DNA of 64,000 nt from the NCBI RefSeq assembly GCF_000425585.1, contig NZ_AUDS01000009.1, positions 151,708 to 215,707 on the forward strand. The letters run 5' to 3'. A program made the translations under genes and the position numbers. The stretch comes from Terrimonas ferruginea DSM 30193. GTDB taxonomy: Bacteria > Bacteroidota > Bacteroidia > Chitinophagales > Chitinophagaceae. The notes under the pieces are model-generated. The model ran no database searches, was not told the origin of the DNA, and saw only the letters and a program-made list of their open reading frames with translations. Below are positions 17,879 through 26,000 of the stretch, one piece after another (within the stretch, counting starts at the first letter, position 1; every line of letters starts with the position of its first letter).

Positions 17879-18993
17879 GTGACTTTCATCAGGTTCTTCA
17901 CTTTATTCGCATTGAACAACAAATCCTGTTTTGTGGGGGCAATCACCGTCACATGCCCCATCTTACGGCCGGGTTTCGTTTCTTTTTTACCATAAATGTG
18001 CACAAATGCGCTGTCGATCTTCAACACTTCTTCCAACCCTTCGTATACTGCCGGGCCGCTGAATCCTTCCGCACCTACCAGGTTGATCATTGCCGAAGGC
18101 AAAATCGGATCGGTATTGCCCAACGGATAACCGAGGATGATCCGCCAGAGCATGTCGAACTGCGAGCTGTAATGCGCTTCAATGGTATGATGCCCACTGT
18201 TGTGCACACGCGGGGCGGTCTCATTGACCAGCACATCACCTTCGGTATTTACGAATAATTCCACTGCATAGATGCCGGGTGATTTAAAATTCCGCACCAC
18301 GGAAAGAGCGATGGCTTCGGCTTTCCAGAGCGTGCGCTGATCCAGATCGGCGGGGCAGAGCTGGTAATCGAGCAGGTTGAGCACCGGATCGAAGATCATT
18401 TCAACGGGCGGATAGAGCGCCGTTTCGCCTTCTTTATTCATCGCCACCATCACCGCAATTTCCTTGCGGATATTCACCATTTTTTCCAGTACGGATGGCA
18501 CATCAAAGCCTTTATCGAGGTCGGCTTTTTCACGGATCAGTTGCACGCCTTTGCCATCATATCCGCCTTCACCCATTTTGTGAACGGCAGGGATCAGCTC
18601 TGTATGTTGCGCGAGTTCGCTTTTCGACTGCGTGATCACAAACGCAGGGGACGGAATCTCGTTTTCTTTATAATACTGTTTCTGCAGAATTTTGTTTTTG
18701 ATCGTGCGCAGAACGGAAGGGCGCGGATAAATGGCCAATCCTTCTTTTTCCAGTTGCTCCAGGGCTTCCACATTCACGTTTTCGATCTCGATCGTAAGGG
18801 CGTCCACCATTTTTCCGAAGGCGTAAACATCATCGTAATTGCGTATATCACCTTTTACAAAGTGGTCGCAGAGATGCGCAGAGGGGCAGTGGGCGTCGTT
18901 TTCCAGCACAAACGTTTCAACCGGATAATTAGCTGCGGCCTGCAGCAGCATGCGGCCCAACTGGCCGCCACCAAGAATACCTGCTTTTAACAT
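17854..18993 (-). CDS. purK: 5-(carboxyamino)imidazole ribonucleotide synthase PurK
   Basis: A 379-residue ATP-grasp enzyme that makes N5-CAIR from AIR, bicarbonate and ATP. It starts MLKAGILGGGQLGRMLLQAA with the N-terminal glycine loop, and contains KMGEGGYDGKGVQLI and the ATP-grasp metal site ETAPRVHNSGHHTIEA. The last seven residues, SIVNRQS, and the TGA stop are encoded by units of the intergenic GTGAATN/GTCAATN array, so the C-terminus has been overwritten or extended by repeats. The normal neighbour purE is displaced by an efflux operon. Confidence 0.96.
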   Translation of the reverse strand: MLKAGILGGGQLGRMLLQAAANYPVETFVLENDAHCPSAHLCDHFVKGDIRNYDDVYAFGKMVDALTIEIENVNVEALEQLEKEGLAIYPRPSVLRTIKNKILQKQYYKENEIPSPAFVITQSKSELAQHTELIPAVHKMGEGGYDGKGVQLIREKADLDKGFDVPSVLEKMVNIRKEIAVMVAMNKEGETALYPPVEMIFDPVLNLLDYQLCPADLDQRTLWKAEAIALSVVRNFKSPGIYAVELFVNTEGDVLVNETAPRVHNSGHHTIEAHYSSQFDMLWRIILGYPLGNTDPILPSAMINLVGAEGFSGPAVYEGLEEVLKIDSAFVHIYGKKETKPGRKMGHVTVIAPTKQDLLFNANKVKNLMKVTSIVNRQS

Positions 18994-19021
18994 GGCGCAA
19001 AGATAAGTTGCCGGACTTCAG

Positions 19022-19053
19022 TTTGCTCATTCACGCCGGGAGTTCTAAATTTG
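19022..19053 (+). promoter_or_regulatory. Bacteroidota-type promoter upstream of hpd
   Basis: TTTG at 19022-19025, 20 bases, then TAAATTTG at 19046-19053: a full match to the -33/-7 pattern TTTG..TAnnTTTG. The expected transcript start falls near 19058-19062, at the ATG of a 33-codon open frame and about 170 bases before hpd. Confidence 0.7.
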
Positions 19054-19057
19054 TGTC

Positions 19058-19159
19058 ATGCAGCCTGATTATCCACATAAATTGTTTGCGGACCTGCGCG
19101 GGGACTTCAGCCTCCTGATGCAGACCCTCGCCATGGACACGGCCCTTTTCTCCTCCTGA
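19058..19159 (+). CDS. Possible 33-residue leader peptide upstream of hpd
   Basis: A short open frame, MQPDYPHKLF... ending ALFSS, whose ATG is 5 bases after a canonical -7 box, so a transcript would be leaderless or nearly so. It ends 70 bases before hpd. I recognise no family. It could be a real small protein, a leader peptide controlling hpd, or a chance frame. Aromatic residues are F, F, F and Y only, with no run that would suggest classical attenuation. Confidence 0.3.
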   Translation: MQPDYPHKLFADLRGDFSLLMQTLAMDTALFSS

Positions 19160-19229
19160 TCTTTCCCGATAGTATTCTATTATTCCGGTACACCACCGTT
19201 ATCTCATTTTCAAAAATCGATCAACCGAT

Positions 19230-20360
19230 ATGTCTACGCTTACCGCCGGCAGTGCTACTGCCCTGGAAACCGATTTCCTTCCGTTGGAAGGCACCGATTA
19301 CGTTGAATTTTATGTGGGCAATGCCAAACAGGCCGCTCACTATTACATGAGTGCGTTCGGCTTTCAGGCGCTCGCTTATGCGGGCCCCGAAACCGGTCAG
19401 CGCGACCGCGCCAGCTATGCGGTCCGTCAGCACAAACTCACTTTTGTACTCACCACACCGTTATACCCCGACAATGCCATCGCCGACCATATTTATAAAC
19501 ACGGTGACGGAGTAAAAGCCCTTTCACTCCGTGTGCCTGATGCACGCAAAGCCTGGGAAGAAACCACCAAACGCGGCGCAAAAAGCTTCATGGAACCTGT
19601 TGTACTCACCGATAAAGATGGGGAAGTGGTGATGAGTGGCATTCATACGTACGGAGAAACGGTTCACCTTTTTATCGAAAGAAAAAATTATAACGGCGCA
19701 TTCATGCCTGGTTACAAAAGCTGGAGCAATCCGCATTTTCAACCGGCCGATACAGGGCTGCTTTACGTGGATCATTGCGTAGGCAACGTTGACTGGAACC
19801 AGATGAATCCCTGGGTGAAATTTTACGAAGAAGTAATGGGCTTCCGCAATATTTTATCCTTTGACGATGAGGATATCTCGACTGAATATTCTGCACTCAT
19901 GAGTAAGGTAATGAGCAGCGGCAACGGTTTTGTGAAGTTCCCGATCAACGAACCTGCAGAAGGTAAGAAGAAATCACAGGTGGAAGAGTACCTCGAGTTT
20001 TATCGTGGTGAAGGCGTGCAACACGTTGCATTGGCCACCAATGATATCGTGCGGACGGTAAAAGACCTGATGAGCCGCGGGGTGGAGTTCCTCAAAGTAC
20101 CCAATACTTATTACGACGATCTGCTGGACCGCGTTGGTCATATCGACGAAGACCTGGAACCATTGAAAGAACTCGGCATTCTCGTTGACCGCGATAACGA
20201 AGGATACCTGTTGCAATTGTTTTCAAAACCGGTAGAAGACCGTCCCACACTTTTCTTCGAGATCATCCAGCGCAAAGGTGCCAAGAGCTTTGGTAAGGGA
20301 AACTTTAAAGCTCTCTTCGAAGCGATTGAGCGTGAGCAGGAAGCGAGAGGCAATTTGTGA
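19230..20360 (+). CDS. hpd: 4-hydroxyphenylpyruvate dioxygenase
   Basis: A 376-residue Fe(II) dioxygenase that converts 4-hydroxyphenylpyruvate to homogentisate in tyrosine breakdown. It has two vicinal-oxygen-chelate halves. The 2-His-1-Glu metal site is visible as H182 (VDHCVGNV), H265 (GVQHVALATND) and E344 (LFFEIIQRKG). The C-terminal helix is GNFKALFEAIEREQ. No homogentisate dioxygenase or fumarylacetoacetase lies in the window. The stop is followed after a few bases by an NTAAGTA array that passes into a GTGAATN array. Confidence 0.97.
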   Translation: MSTLTAGSATALETDFLPLEGTDYVEFYVGNAKQAAHYYMSAFGFQALAYAGPETGQRDRASYAVRQHKLTFVLTTPLYPDNAIADHIYKHGDGVKALSLRVPDARKAWEETTKRGAKSFMEPVVLTDKDGEVVMSGIHTYGETVHLFIERKNYNGAFMPGYKSWSNPHFQPADTGLLYVDHCVGNVDWNQMNPWVKFYEEVMGFRNILSFDDEDISTEYSALMSKVMSSGNGFVKFPINEPAEGKKKSQVEEYLEFYRGEGVQHVALATNDIVRTVKDLMSRGVEFLKVPNTYYDDLLDRVGHIDEDLEPLKELGILVDRDNEGYLLQLFSKPVEDRPTLFFEIIQRKGAKSFGKGNFKALFEAIEREQEARGNL

Positions 20361-20524
20361 TAAAGTATTAAGTAGTAAGTTTTAAGTAATAAGTGAATGA
20401 GTGAATAAGTGAATAGGTGATTTGCGATTCTGAATGTCCTCTGTTTTCCTGGTTCGTTCCCTGAGATCCCGAAGGGCACGAACCACGCAAATACTTAAAA
20501 CTTATCACTTATAACTCATAACTC
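20361..20524. repeat. Mosaic heptamer-repeat locus E
   Basis: Right after hpd: an NTAAGTA array in sense (20363-20392) fused to GTGAATN-like units (TGAATGAG, TGAATAAG, TGAATAGG, to about 20418). A central GGTTCGTTCCCTGAG block follows, then an inverted NTAAGTA array (about 20490-20524) leading into a strong terminator. The sense and antisense arrays can pair with each other. Confidence 0.8.
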
Positions 20525-20549
20525 AAAAGGGCGCAATCGGCGCCCTTTT
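20525..20549 (+). terminator. Terminator after hpd
   Basis: A perfect 10-bp stem, AAAAGGGCGC (20525-20534) and GCGCCCTTTT (20540-20549), with a 5-base loop AATCG; the stem ends in four T. Confidence 0.85.
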
Positions 20550-20627
20550 GGAATTTTAAGGCTATTTTTGCATATAGTATACGAACTTGCTGAAAATAAA
20601 ATCTCAGATGCTCCGTTTAGTTAATTA

Positions 20628-21836
20628 ATGACTGGTATGAAAAACCTCTGTGTAGCAATCCTTTTCATTTTTTCCCTGATCGCGGAAGCCGCAGCTCAGC
20701 CTCCCGGCTCATCCCGTAAGGCAATTTCTTCCGGGTCTAATTCCATGTCATTCATCGACATGCAGAAAACATTTCAGCGTCCCGATGAATCCTTCAAACG
20801 CAAAGAGGATACGCTGCGCAAACAATTCGAAGCAAAAGGCCTTGCCTGGCCGGCGAAATATCTTTACATACGTTCGTTCAAATACGACAGCCAGCTCGAG
20901 GTCTGGGTAAAAAACGATGCAGCTGAACAATACAAACTTTTCAAAACCTTCAAGGTTTGTGCGCTCGCAGGCACACTCGGCCCCAAACGCATGGAGGGCG
21001 ACTACCAGGTGCCGGAAGGATTTTATTATATCAATGAATTCAACCCGCGCAGCCAGTATTATTTATCACTCGGCATCAATTACCCCAACGCATCCGACAA
21101 AGTATTGAGCGACTCTCTGCGTCCGGGAAGCGCGATCTATATTCACGGAAGTTGCGTAACAGTAGGTTGTATTCCTATCCTCGATACGCAGATCGACGAA
21201 CTTTATATTCTGGCCGCACATGCCAAGAACCAGGGGCAGGATTTTATCCCGGTTCACATTTTCCCGATCCGTTACAATGTTCCGAGAAGCGTGGCCTTCC
21301 TCTCTAATCTTACCAAAGACGATCCCTACCTGAAAAAATTTGCCGATCGCCTGGAAGATGCTTTTGAATATTTTGAACAGAAAAAACAGGTGCCCGTGGT
21401 GATGATCAGCGACAAAGGCGAATACTCAATAGCCAGCGCCGTTGCCAGGAAAGTGCCCGAAGATAAAAAAGCACCCAAGCCCAAACGTGAACCGGTTAAA
21501 CACCGCACGCGCCAGATCGCTGCGGTGGCGGATGTGGTGCATCAATGGCCACAGTTTCCGGGTGGCGGCAATGCATTCATGAAATACCTCGATGACCTGG
21601 GACATGACATGGTGCCATTCCTGCCAGAGAATGTAAAGAAAGCCTTTGTACAGGTGGAATTCATTGTAGATACAGACGGTGTGCCTGTTAACATCAAAGT
21701 ACTCAAAGGCAGTACCGACCAGGACTTCATCGACGAACTGATCACGCGCCTCGAGAAAATGCCGACCTGGACGCCGGCAATGTTGCATGATAAGGCCGTT
21801 GCCAAAAAAATGATCCAGACAATTACCGTCGATTAA
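20628..21836 (+). CDS. L,D-transpeptidase (YafK type) with C-terminal TonB-like domain
   Basis: A 402-residue exported protein with signal peptide MTGMKNLCVAILFIFSLIAEAAAQ; the second ATG (codon 4) is an equally good start. The YkuD-type catalytic motif YIHGSCVTVGCIPI lies at 171-184, with H173 and nucleophile C181; the spacing and surrounding sequence match the YafK/DpaA branch, which acts on peptidoglycan-linked crosslinks. A basic linker (about 260-290) leads to a C-terminal domain (300-402: FPGGGNAFMKYL, QVEFIVDTDGVPVNIKVLKG, MPTWTPA) that looks like the TonB C-terminal fold. A -7 box TATTTTTG lies at 20563-20570. The stop directly abuts that of lysC. Confidence 0.85.
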   Translation: MTGMKNLCVAILFIFSLIAEAAAQPPGSSRKAISSGSNSMSFIDMQKTFQRPDESFKRKEDTLRKQFEAKGLAWPAKYLYIRSFKYDSQLEVWVKNDAAEQYKLFKTFKVCALAGTLGPKRMEGDYQVPEGFYYINEFNPRSQYYLSLGINYPNASDKVLSDSLRPGSAIYIHGSCVTVGCIPILDTQIDELYILAAHAKNQGQDFIPVHIFPIRYNVPRSVAFLSNLTKDDPYLKKFADRLEDAFEYFEQKKQVPVVMISDKGEYSIASAVARKVPEDKKAPKPKREPVKHRTRQIAAVADVVHQWPQFPGGGNAFMKYLDDLGHDMVPFLPENVKKAFVQVEFIVDTDGVPVNIKVLKGSTDQDFIDELITRLEKMPTWTPAMLHDKAVAKKMIQTITVD

Positions 21837-23096
21837 TTAACGCACCAGCACCTGTATCGTATCAGGTGTCTGCTGACGAAGGATCACCGTTTTGTCTTTG
21901 AGCAGTTGTTCCAGGGAAGCAGGTGTATAATGACGAACTGTTAGCAGGGAAAGATCACGGATCACCTGTACATCAAATAACTGGCTGGCCTCCAGGGCCA
22001 GCTTTTCTATTTTTTCAGCATGATCATCCACTACGCATAAAAAACTGATCGCTGCATTCTGCGTAAGATTCGGTTTGATCAGCAATGACTCCAGCATATG
22101 ATATAATGTACCGGCATGTTGTTCAGCTACAAAAGAGAAATCACGCGAGCGTAATTCCAGCAGCACCTGTTGCTCCTTTACCACAATGATCGGCGGCAAC
22201 CCTTTCACGGCTTCATCGTGTATGATCGTGCCGGGCAAGGAAGGATCGAGAAAACATTTTACCTGCAAAGGAATATCCTTGTTCTGCAGCGGCTTGATGG
22301 TTTTCGGGTGAATGACCTGCGCACCGTAATATGCCATTTCAATCACCTCGGCATAATTCAATTCCGGTAATGGCTGGGCTTCGGGGTAATGACGTGGATC
22401 GGCATTCATTACACTCGGTACATCCTTCCAGATCGTCTGGTTTTCGGCGTCAAGCAGGTTGGCAAACACGGCAGCGGTATAATCACTTCCTTCACGGCCG
22501 AGCGTGGTGCTTTCGTTTTCATCGGTGGAGCCGATAAAACCCTGTGTCAATAAAATGCGTTCGGTGGCAAACAGTTCTTTCATCTTCGCCACTTTTTGCG
22601 CGGTGAAATCCCAATCGATGACCGCTTCGCGGAAATGGTCGTCTGTGCGGATGATGTCACGCACGTCGAGCCATTTGTTGCGGTAACCGGCTTCGTTTAG
22701 GTAATGACTAACGATAGCGGTCGACAGCAGTTCGCCTATGCAAACGATCTGATCGTAGTAATAATCAAACTCGCGTACGGGCTGGTCATGCAGCAACCAT
22801 TCTGCTTCCGTAAAAAAATCAGCCAATTGCGCTTCACAGGCGAGGGCCTGGGTTACAAGTAAATATTTCGCCGTGGTGAGATGTTGGTCCTTCACTACTT
22901 TAAAGAGGGAGAGTGCCTCTTCCTGTTTTCCGGCAAAAAAAGCTTCGGCTACTTTTTCCAGCGCATTGGTCGTTTTGCCCATGGCCGACACGACAATAAG
23001 CAATTGCTCATCGGGATAATGAGACAAAATTTCTCCCAGTTTCTGTACTCGTTCCACGCTGTTGACGGAAGCTCCGCCGAATTTAAAAACCTTCAT
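21837..23096 (-). CDS. lysC: Aspartate kinase
   Basis: A 419-residue monofunctional aspartokinase for lysine, threonine and methionine synthesis. It starts at 23096 with MKVFKFGGASV, the substrate/ATP motif; an upstream in-frame ATG would add 14 unrelated residues. TLGREGSDYTAA and the ACT regulatory domains after about 290 are present. ACT domains suggest amino-acid feedback, but which one is not readable. A minus-strand -7 box TATCTTTG lies at 23123-23116. Its stop codon touches the stop of the convergent transpeptidase gene with no base between. Confidence 0.92.
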   Translation of the reverse strand: MKVFKFGGASVNSVERVQKLGEILSHYPDEQLLIVVSAMGKTTNALEKVAEAFFAGKQEEALSLFKVVKDQHLTTAKYLLVTQALACEAQLADFFTEAEWLLHDQPVREFDYYYDQIVCIGELLSTAIVSHYLNEAGYRNKWLDVRDIIRTDDHFREAVIDWDFTAQKVAKMKELFATERILLTQGFIGSTDENESTTLGREGSDYTAAVFANLLDAENQTIWKDVPSVMNADPRHYPEAQPLPELNYAEVIEMAYYGAQVIHPKTIKPLQNKDIPLQVKCFLDPSLPGTIIHDEAVKGLPPIIVVKEQQVLLELRSRDFSFVAEQHAGTLYHMLESLLIKPNLTQNAAISFLCVVDDHAEKIEKLALEASQLFDVQVIRDLSLLTVRHYTPASLEQLLKDKTVILRQQTPDTIQVLVR

Positions 23097-23209
23097 GCTG
23101 TTGAAATGATTGGAGCAAAGATAATCTGTGCAATGCATCCTGTCATCACATACAACTATTTGATTTGTGTACCTTATACATAACTCCGGTTTCTCATGTC
23201 TTTATCGCT

Positions 23210-23217
23210 TACTTTTG
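23210..23217 (+). promoter_or_regulatory. -7 box for fbp
   Basis: TACTTTTG, matching TAnnTTTG, 20 bases before the fbp ATG. I see no good -33 element at the usual distance. Confidence 0.5.
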
Positions 23218-23237
23218 CTCCATATTAAAAAAATGTT

Positions 23238-24245
23238 ATGCTGCCTGTCAACCGGAAAGTTCTGACCCTCGACGAGTTTACGATCCAGCAATTGCGCGAC
23301 GTGCCCAACGCCACCGGCGAATTGAGCTCGCTGCTCCGCGACATTGGTCTTGCGGCCAAACGTGTGAACGTGGAAGTGAACAAAGCGGGGTTGGTAGATA
23401 TCCTCGGTGATGCCGGCAGTGTCAACATCCAGGGGGAAGACGTCAAGAAACTGGACATATTCGCCAATGACCAGTTTACCGGCGTATTGCAGCACGGGAT
23501 CAGTTGTGCGGGTATTGCCAGTGAAGAACTCGATGAGTACATCGCGTTTGATGATCCGATCAGCCGTAATTCAAAATATGTTTGTCTGTTCGATCCGCTC
23601 GATGGCAGTGGTAATATCGATGTGAACATCTCCATCGGTACTATTTTCGGTGTATACCGCCGCGTAACGGAGAAAGGGCAACTGGCTAACCAGGACGATT
23701 TCCTGCAACCCGGCACGCAGCAGGTAGCCGCAGGTTACATCATCTACGGTTCCAGCACCATGATGGTCTATGCCACACGCCGCGGCGTGAATGGCTTTAC
23801 CCTGGATCAATCCATTGGTGAATTTACCCTAAGTCATCCCGATATCAAATGTCCCGACTTCGGCAATATCTATTCGGTGAACCACGGTAATTTCTACCGG
23901 TACGGGCAGGGAGTAAAAGAATACATCACTGCCTGTCAGAAAAAAGACAAGAGCAATGGCGGTCCTTATACGCAACGTTATATCGGCAGCATGGTGGCCG
24001 ACGTACACCGCAACCTGATCAAGGGTGGCATCTTCATGTATCCCGGTACCACTGACAAGCCGAAAGGCAAATTGCGCTTACTGTATGAGTGCAATCCATT
24101 CGCCTTCATCCTCGCCGTCGCGGGCGGCCGCGCCACCGATGGTCATCAGCGCATCCTCGATATCAAACCTACTGAACTTCATCAGCGTACGCCGATGTTT
24201 ATCGGCAGCAAAGGGATGATGGACGAACTGGAGACGTATTTATAA
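23238..24245 (+). CDS. fbp: Fructose-1,6-bisphosphatase class I
   Basis: A 335-residue class I FBPase (gluconeogenesis, fructose-1,6-bisphosphate to fructose 6-phosphate). The metal-binding signature FDPLDGSGNIDVNISIGTIF is intact, as is YIGSMVADVHRNLIKGGIFMYP near the active site. Start MLPVNRKVLTLDEF. It is divergent from lysC. The TAA stop is immediately followed by a DTCAAAA array (ATCAAAA GTCAAAA TTCAAAA). Confidence 0.97.
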   Translation: MLPVNRKVLTLDEFTIQQLRDVPNATGELSSLLRDIGLAAKRVNVEVNKAGLVDILGDAGSVNIQGEDVKKLDIFANDQFTGVLQHGISCAGIASEELDEYIAFDDPISRNSKYVCLFDPLDGSGNIDVNISIGTIFGVYRRVTEKGQLANQDDFLQPGTQQVAAGYIIYGSSTMMVYATRRGVNGFTLDQSIGEFTLSHPDIKCPDFGNIYSVNHGNFYRYGQGVKEYITACQKKDKSNGGPYTQRYIGSMVADVHRNLIKGGIFMYPGTTDKPKGKLRLLYECNPFAFILAVAGGRATDGHQRILDIKPTELHQRTPMFIGSKGMMDELETYL

Positions 24246-24565
24246 ATCAAAAGTCAAAATTCAAAAGCGGTGCACTGAGCTTGCCGAAGTGTCAAAAGAG
24301 AACAGCCGTTATAAGTATTAAGTAGTAAGTTTTAAGTAGTAAGTAATAAGTTTTGTGCCCTTCATGAAGCCGAAGTATCGGCCTCAGCGAACGAATCAAG
24401 GGAATTTGATGCATTCACCCGCGTTCGTGAATACACAATACTGGTTCGTGAAAACACGAACCAGGGGAGATTTGACGCATTCACTATTCACCATTGACAA
24501 TTCACTATTCACCATTGACTTATTCACCATTCACCATTGACGATTGACGATTCACCATTCACGCT
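24244..24565. repeat. Mosaic heptamer-repeat locus F with composite element
   Basis: The 380-base gap between fbp and the CAP gene is almost wholly repeats: a DTCAAAA array (24246-24268), a partial CACTGAGCTTGCCGAAGTGT segment, AACAGCCG (24301), an NTAAGTA array (about 24310-24353), the composite block 24337-24486 that mirrors 7101-7240, and a minus-sense GTGAATN array (about 24477-24563). No reading frame in it looks genuine. Confidence 0.85.
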
Positions 24566-24625
24566 TTTAACAGGACCTTGCTGTCTTTCCACCTCAAATG
24601 GTATAAAACTTGCGCAGGTAGTTGC

Positions 24626-25069
24626 ATGAGCCGTATTCTACTTCCATTCTTCCTCCTAACGCTGCTCGTGAGCCAATCCGCCTGGGCGCCGCAGACCGAT
24701 ATCGTTTCCGACATATTGAAGGAAACCAATGCCTTCCGGAAAAGCAACAGACTGCCGCCGCTTGAATTGAATTCAGACCTCAACCGTTTGGCCGAAACGC
24801 ACAGCGCCAACATGGCGAAAGGGCGTGTAGGGTTTGGGCATGGCGGCTTCAACAGCCGTGATGCCGAAGCCCGCCGCAAAATCTCCGGTATCCGTCGCTT
24901 TGCCGAAAACGTAGCGCAGGGCGCCGAATCAGGCCGCGATGCCGTCACCCTCTGGAAAAACTCCTCCGGTCACCGCCGCAATATGCTCGGCAATTACAAA
25001 TACATAGGCATCGGCACCGCCCGCGACCGCAAAGGCAGGATATACTTTACACAGGTGTTTGCCGGCTAG
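24626..25069 (+). CDS. CAP (SCP/PR-1-like) domain secreted protein
   Basis: A 147-residue exported protein. I start it at 24626 because MSRILLPFFLLTLLVSQSAWA is a clear signal peptide; an in-frame start 16 codons upstream is less likely. The CAP domain is nearly complete: LKETNAFRKSNRLPPLELN, LNRLAETHSANMAK, the metal-site GHGGF, ENVAQG and WKNSSGHRRNML. Bacterial CAP proteins are extracellular and mostly of unknown activity. The stop is followed within 5 bases by a four-arm inverted-repeat element. Confidence 0.88.
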   Translation: MSRILLPFFLLTLLVSQSAWAPQTDIVSDILKETNAFRKSNRLPPLELNSDLNRLAETHSANMAKGRVGFGHGGFNSRDAEARRKISGIRRFAENVAQGAESGRDAVTLWKNSSGHRRNMLGNYKYIGIGTARDRKGRIYFTQVFAG

Positions 25070-25074
25070 AAAGC

Positions 25075-25190
25075 AATGTGAAAATGTGCAGATGTGCCCT
25101 TCCTGCGGAAGGGGCCGTGTGAAAATGAATTATCTAATTTCATTTTCACATTTCCATATCCCGCCAAAGGCGGGCACATTTACACATTTG
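25075..25190. repeat. Four-arm inverted-repeat element, copy 1
   Basis: The outer arm AATGTGAAAATGTG starts at 25075 and pairs with CACATTTACACATT at 25175-25188. Hairpin 1 is CCCTTCC/GGAAGGG (25097-25113, loop TGC). The inner stem TGTGAAAATGAA (25118-25129) pairs perfectly with 25139-25150. Hairpin 2 is CCCGCC/GGCGGG (25160-25174, loop AAA). Together this predicts a cloverleaf-like or cruciform fold. An 8-base CAGATGTG insertion distinguishes this copy. Confidence 0.85.
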
Positions 25191-25209
25191 TTATGTAAAT
25201 TGCCCCCAC

Positions 25210-25974
25210 ATGGCAACTCAACCTATTATCCGGGTAGAAAACCTGGTCAAGAATTACGGCAACTTCGAAGCGGTGAAGGATATTTCTTTTGACGTATACG
25301 AAAATGAAGTATTCGGATTGCTCGGACCTAACGGAGCAGGAAAGTCTACCACACTGGAAATAATCGAAACGCTGCGCAAAAAGACCAGCGGACGCATTAC
25401 GGTTGATGGGTATGATCTCGATAAAAATCCGGACGACATCAAGCAGATCATCGGCGTGCAATTGCAGGCAAGTGGTTATTACCCCGGACTCAACCTGTTG
25501 CAACTGATCGAACTTTTCAGCGGGTTGTATAACCGCAATGTGGATCCGATGGAATTGCTGCAGCGCGTAAACCTCACGGAAAAAGCCAAAGCAAAATTCA
25601 AAGACCTGAGTGGAGGACAGAAACAACGTTTCTCTGTCGCTACCACGCTGATCAATGAACCACGCATCATCTTCCTCGACGAACCTACTACAGGCCTCGA
25701 TCCGCAGGCTCGTCGCAGCCTTTGGGAACTGATCCGCGATATCCGCGCGAAAGGCACAACCGTTATTATCACTACCCATTACATGGACGAGGCGGAATAT
25801 CTCTGCGACCGCATTGCCATCATCGACAGCGGCAGGATCGCGGCCATGGCCACACCCGATCAACTGATCGACGACCTCGTGTCAGGAGGATTTGAAAGAC
25901 CCAAAGAAGTAAAGAAGGCCAACCTGGAAGATGTATTTATTCATCTCACCGGCCGCAGCCTCCGCGAAGACTGA
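25210..25974 (+). CDS. ABC transporter ATP-binding protein
   Basis: A 254-residue ABC ATPase with Walker A GPNGAGKST at 39-47, Q-loop region GVQLQASGYYPGLN, signature LSGGQKQRF near 138, Walker B IIFLDEPTTGLD near 153 and the switch histidine in TTHYMDEAEYL. It resembles the drug/lipid exporter (DrrA-like) ATPases. Unusually, no membrane permease gene is adjacent; FKBP follows 26 bases later. The permease may lie elsewhere, or the protein may work with a shared partner. Confidence 0.9.
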   Translation: MATQPIIRVENLVKNYGNFEAVKDISFDVYENEVFGLLGPNGAGKSTTLEIIETLRKKTSGRITVDGYDLDKNPDDIKQIIGVQLQASGYYPGLNLLQLIELFSGLYNRNVDPMELLQRVNLTEKAKAKFKDLSGGQKQRFSVATTLINEPRIIFLDEPTTGLDPQARRSLWELIRDIRAKGTTVIITTHYMDEAEYLCDRIAIIDSGRIAAMATPDQLIDDLVSGGFERPKEVKKANLEDVFIHLTGRSLRED

Positions 25975-26000
25975 TTTTTCATTGTATTAAAAAGATAAAC

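Noticed and set aside
25180-25863. 227-codon minus-strand frame over the ABC ATPase
   Set aside because: Antisense shadow of a gene with all ABC motifs intact.
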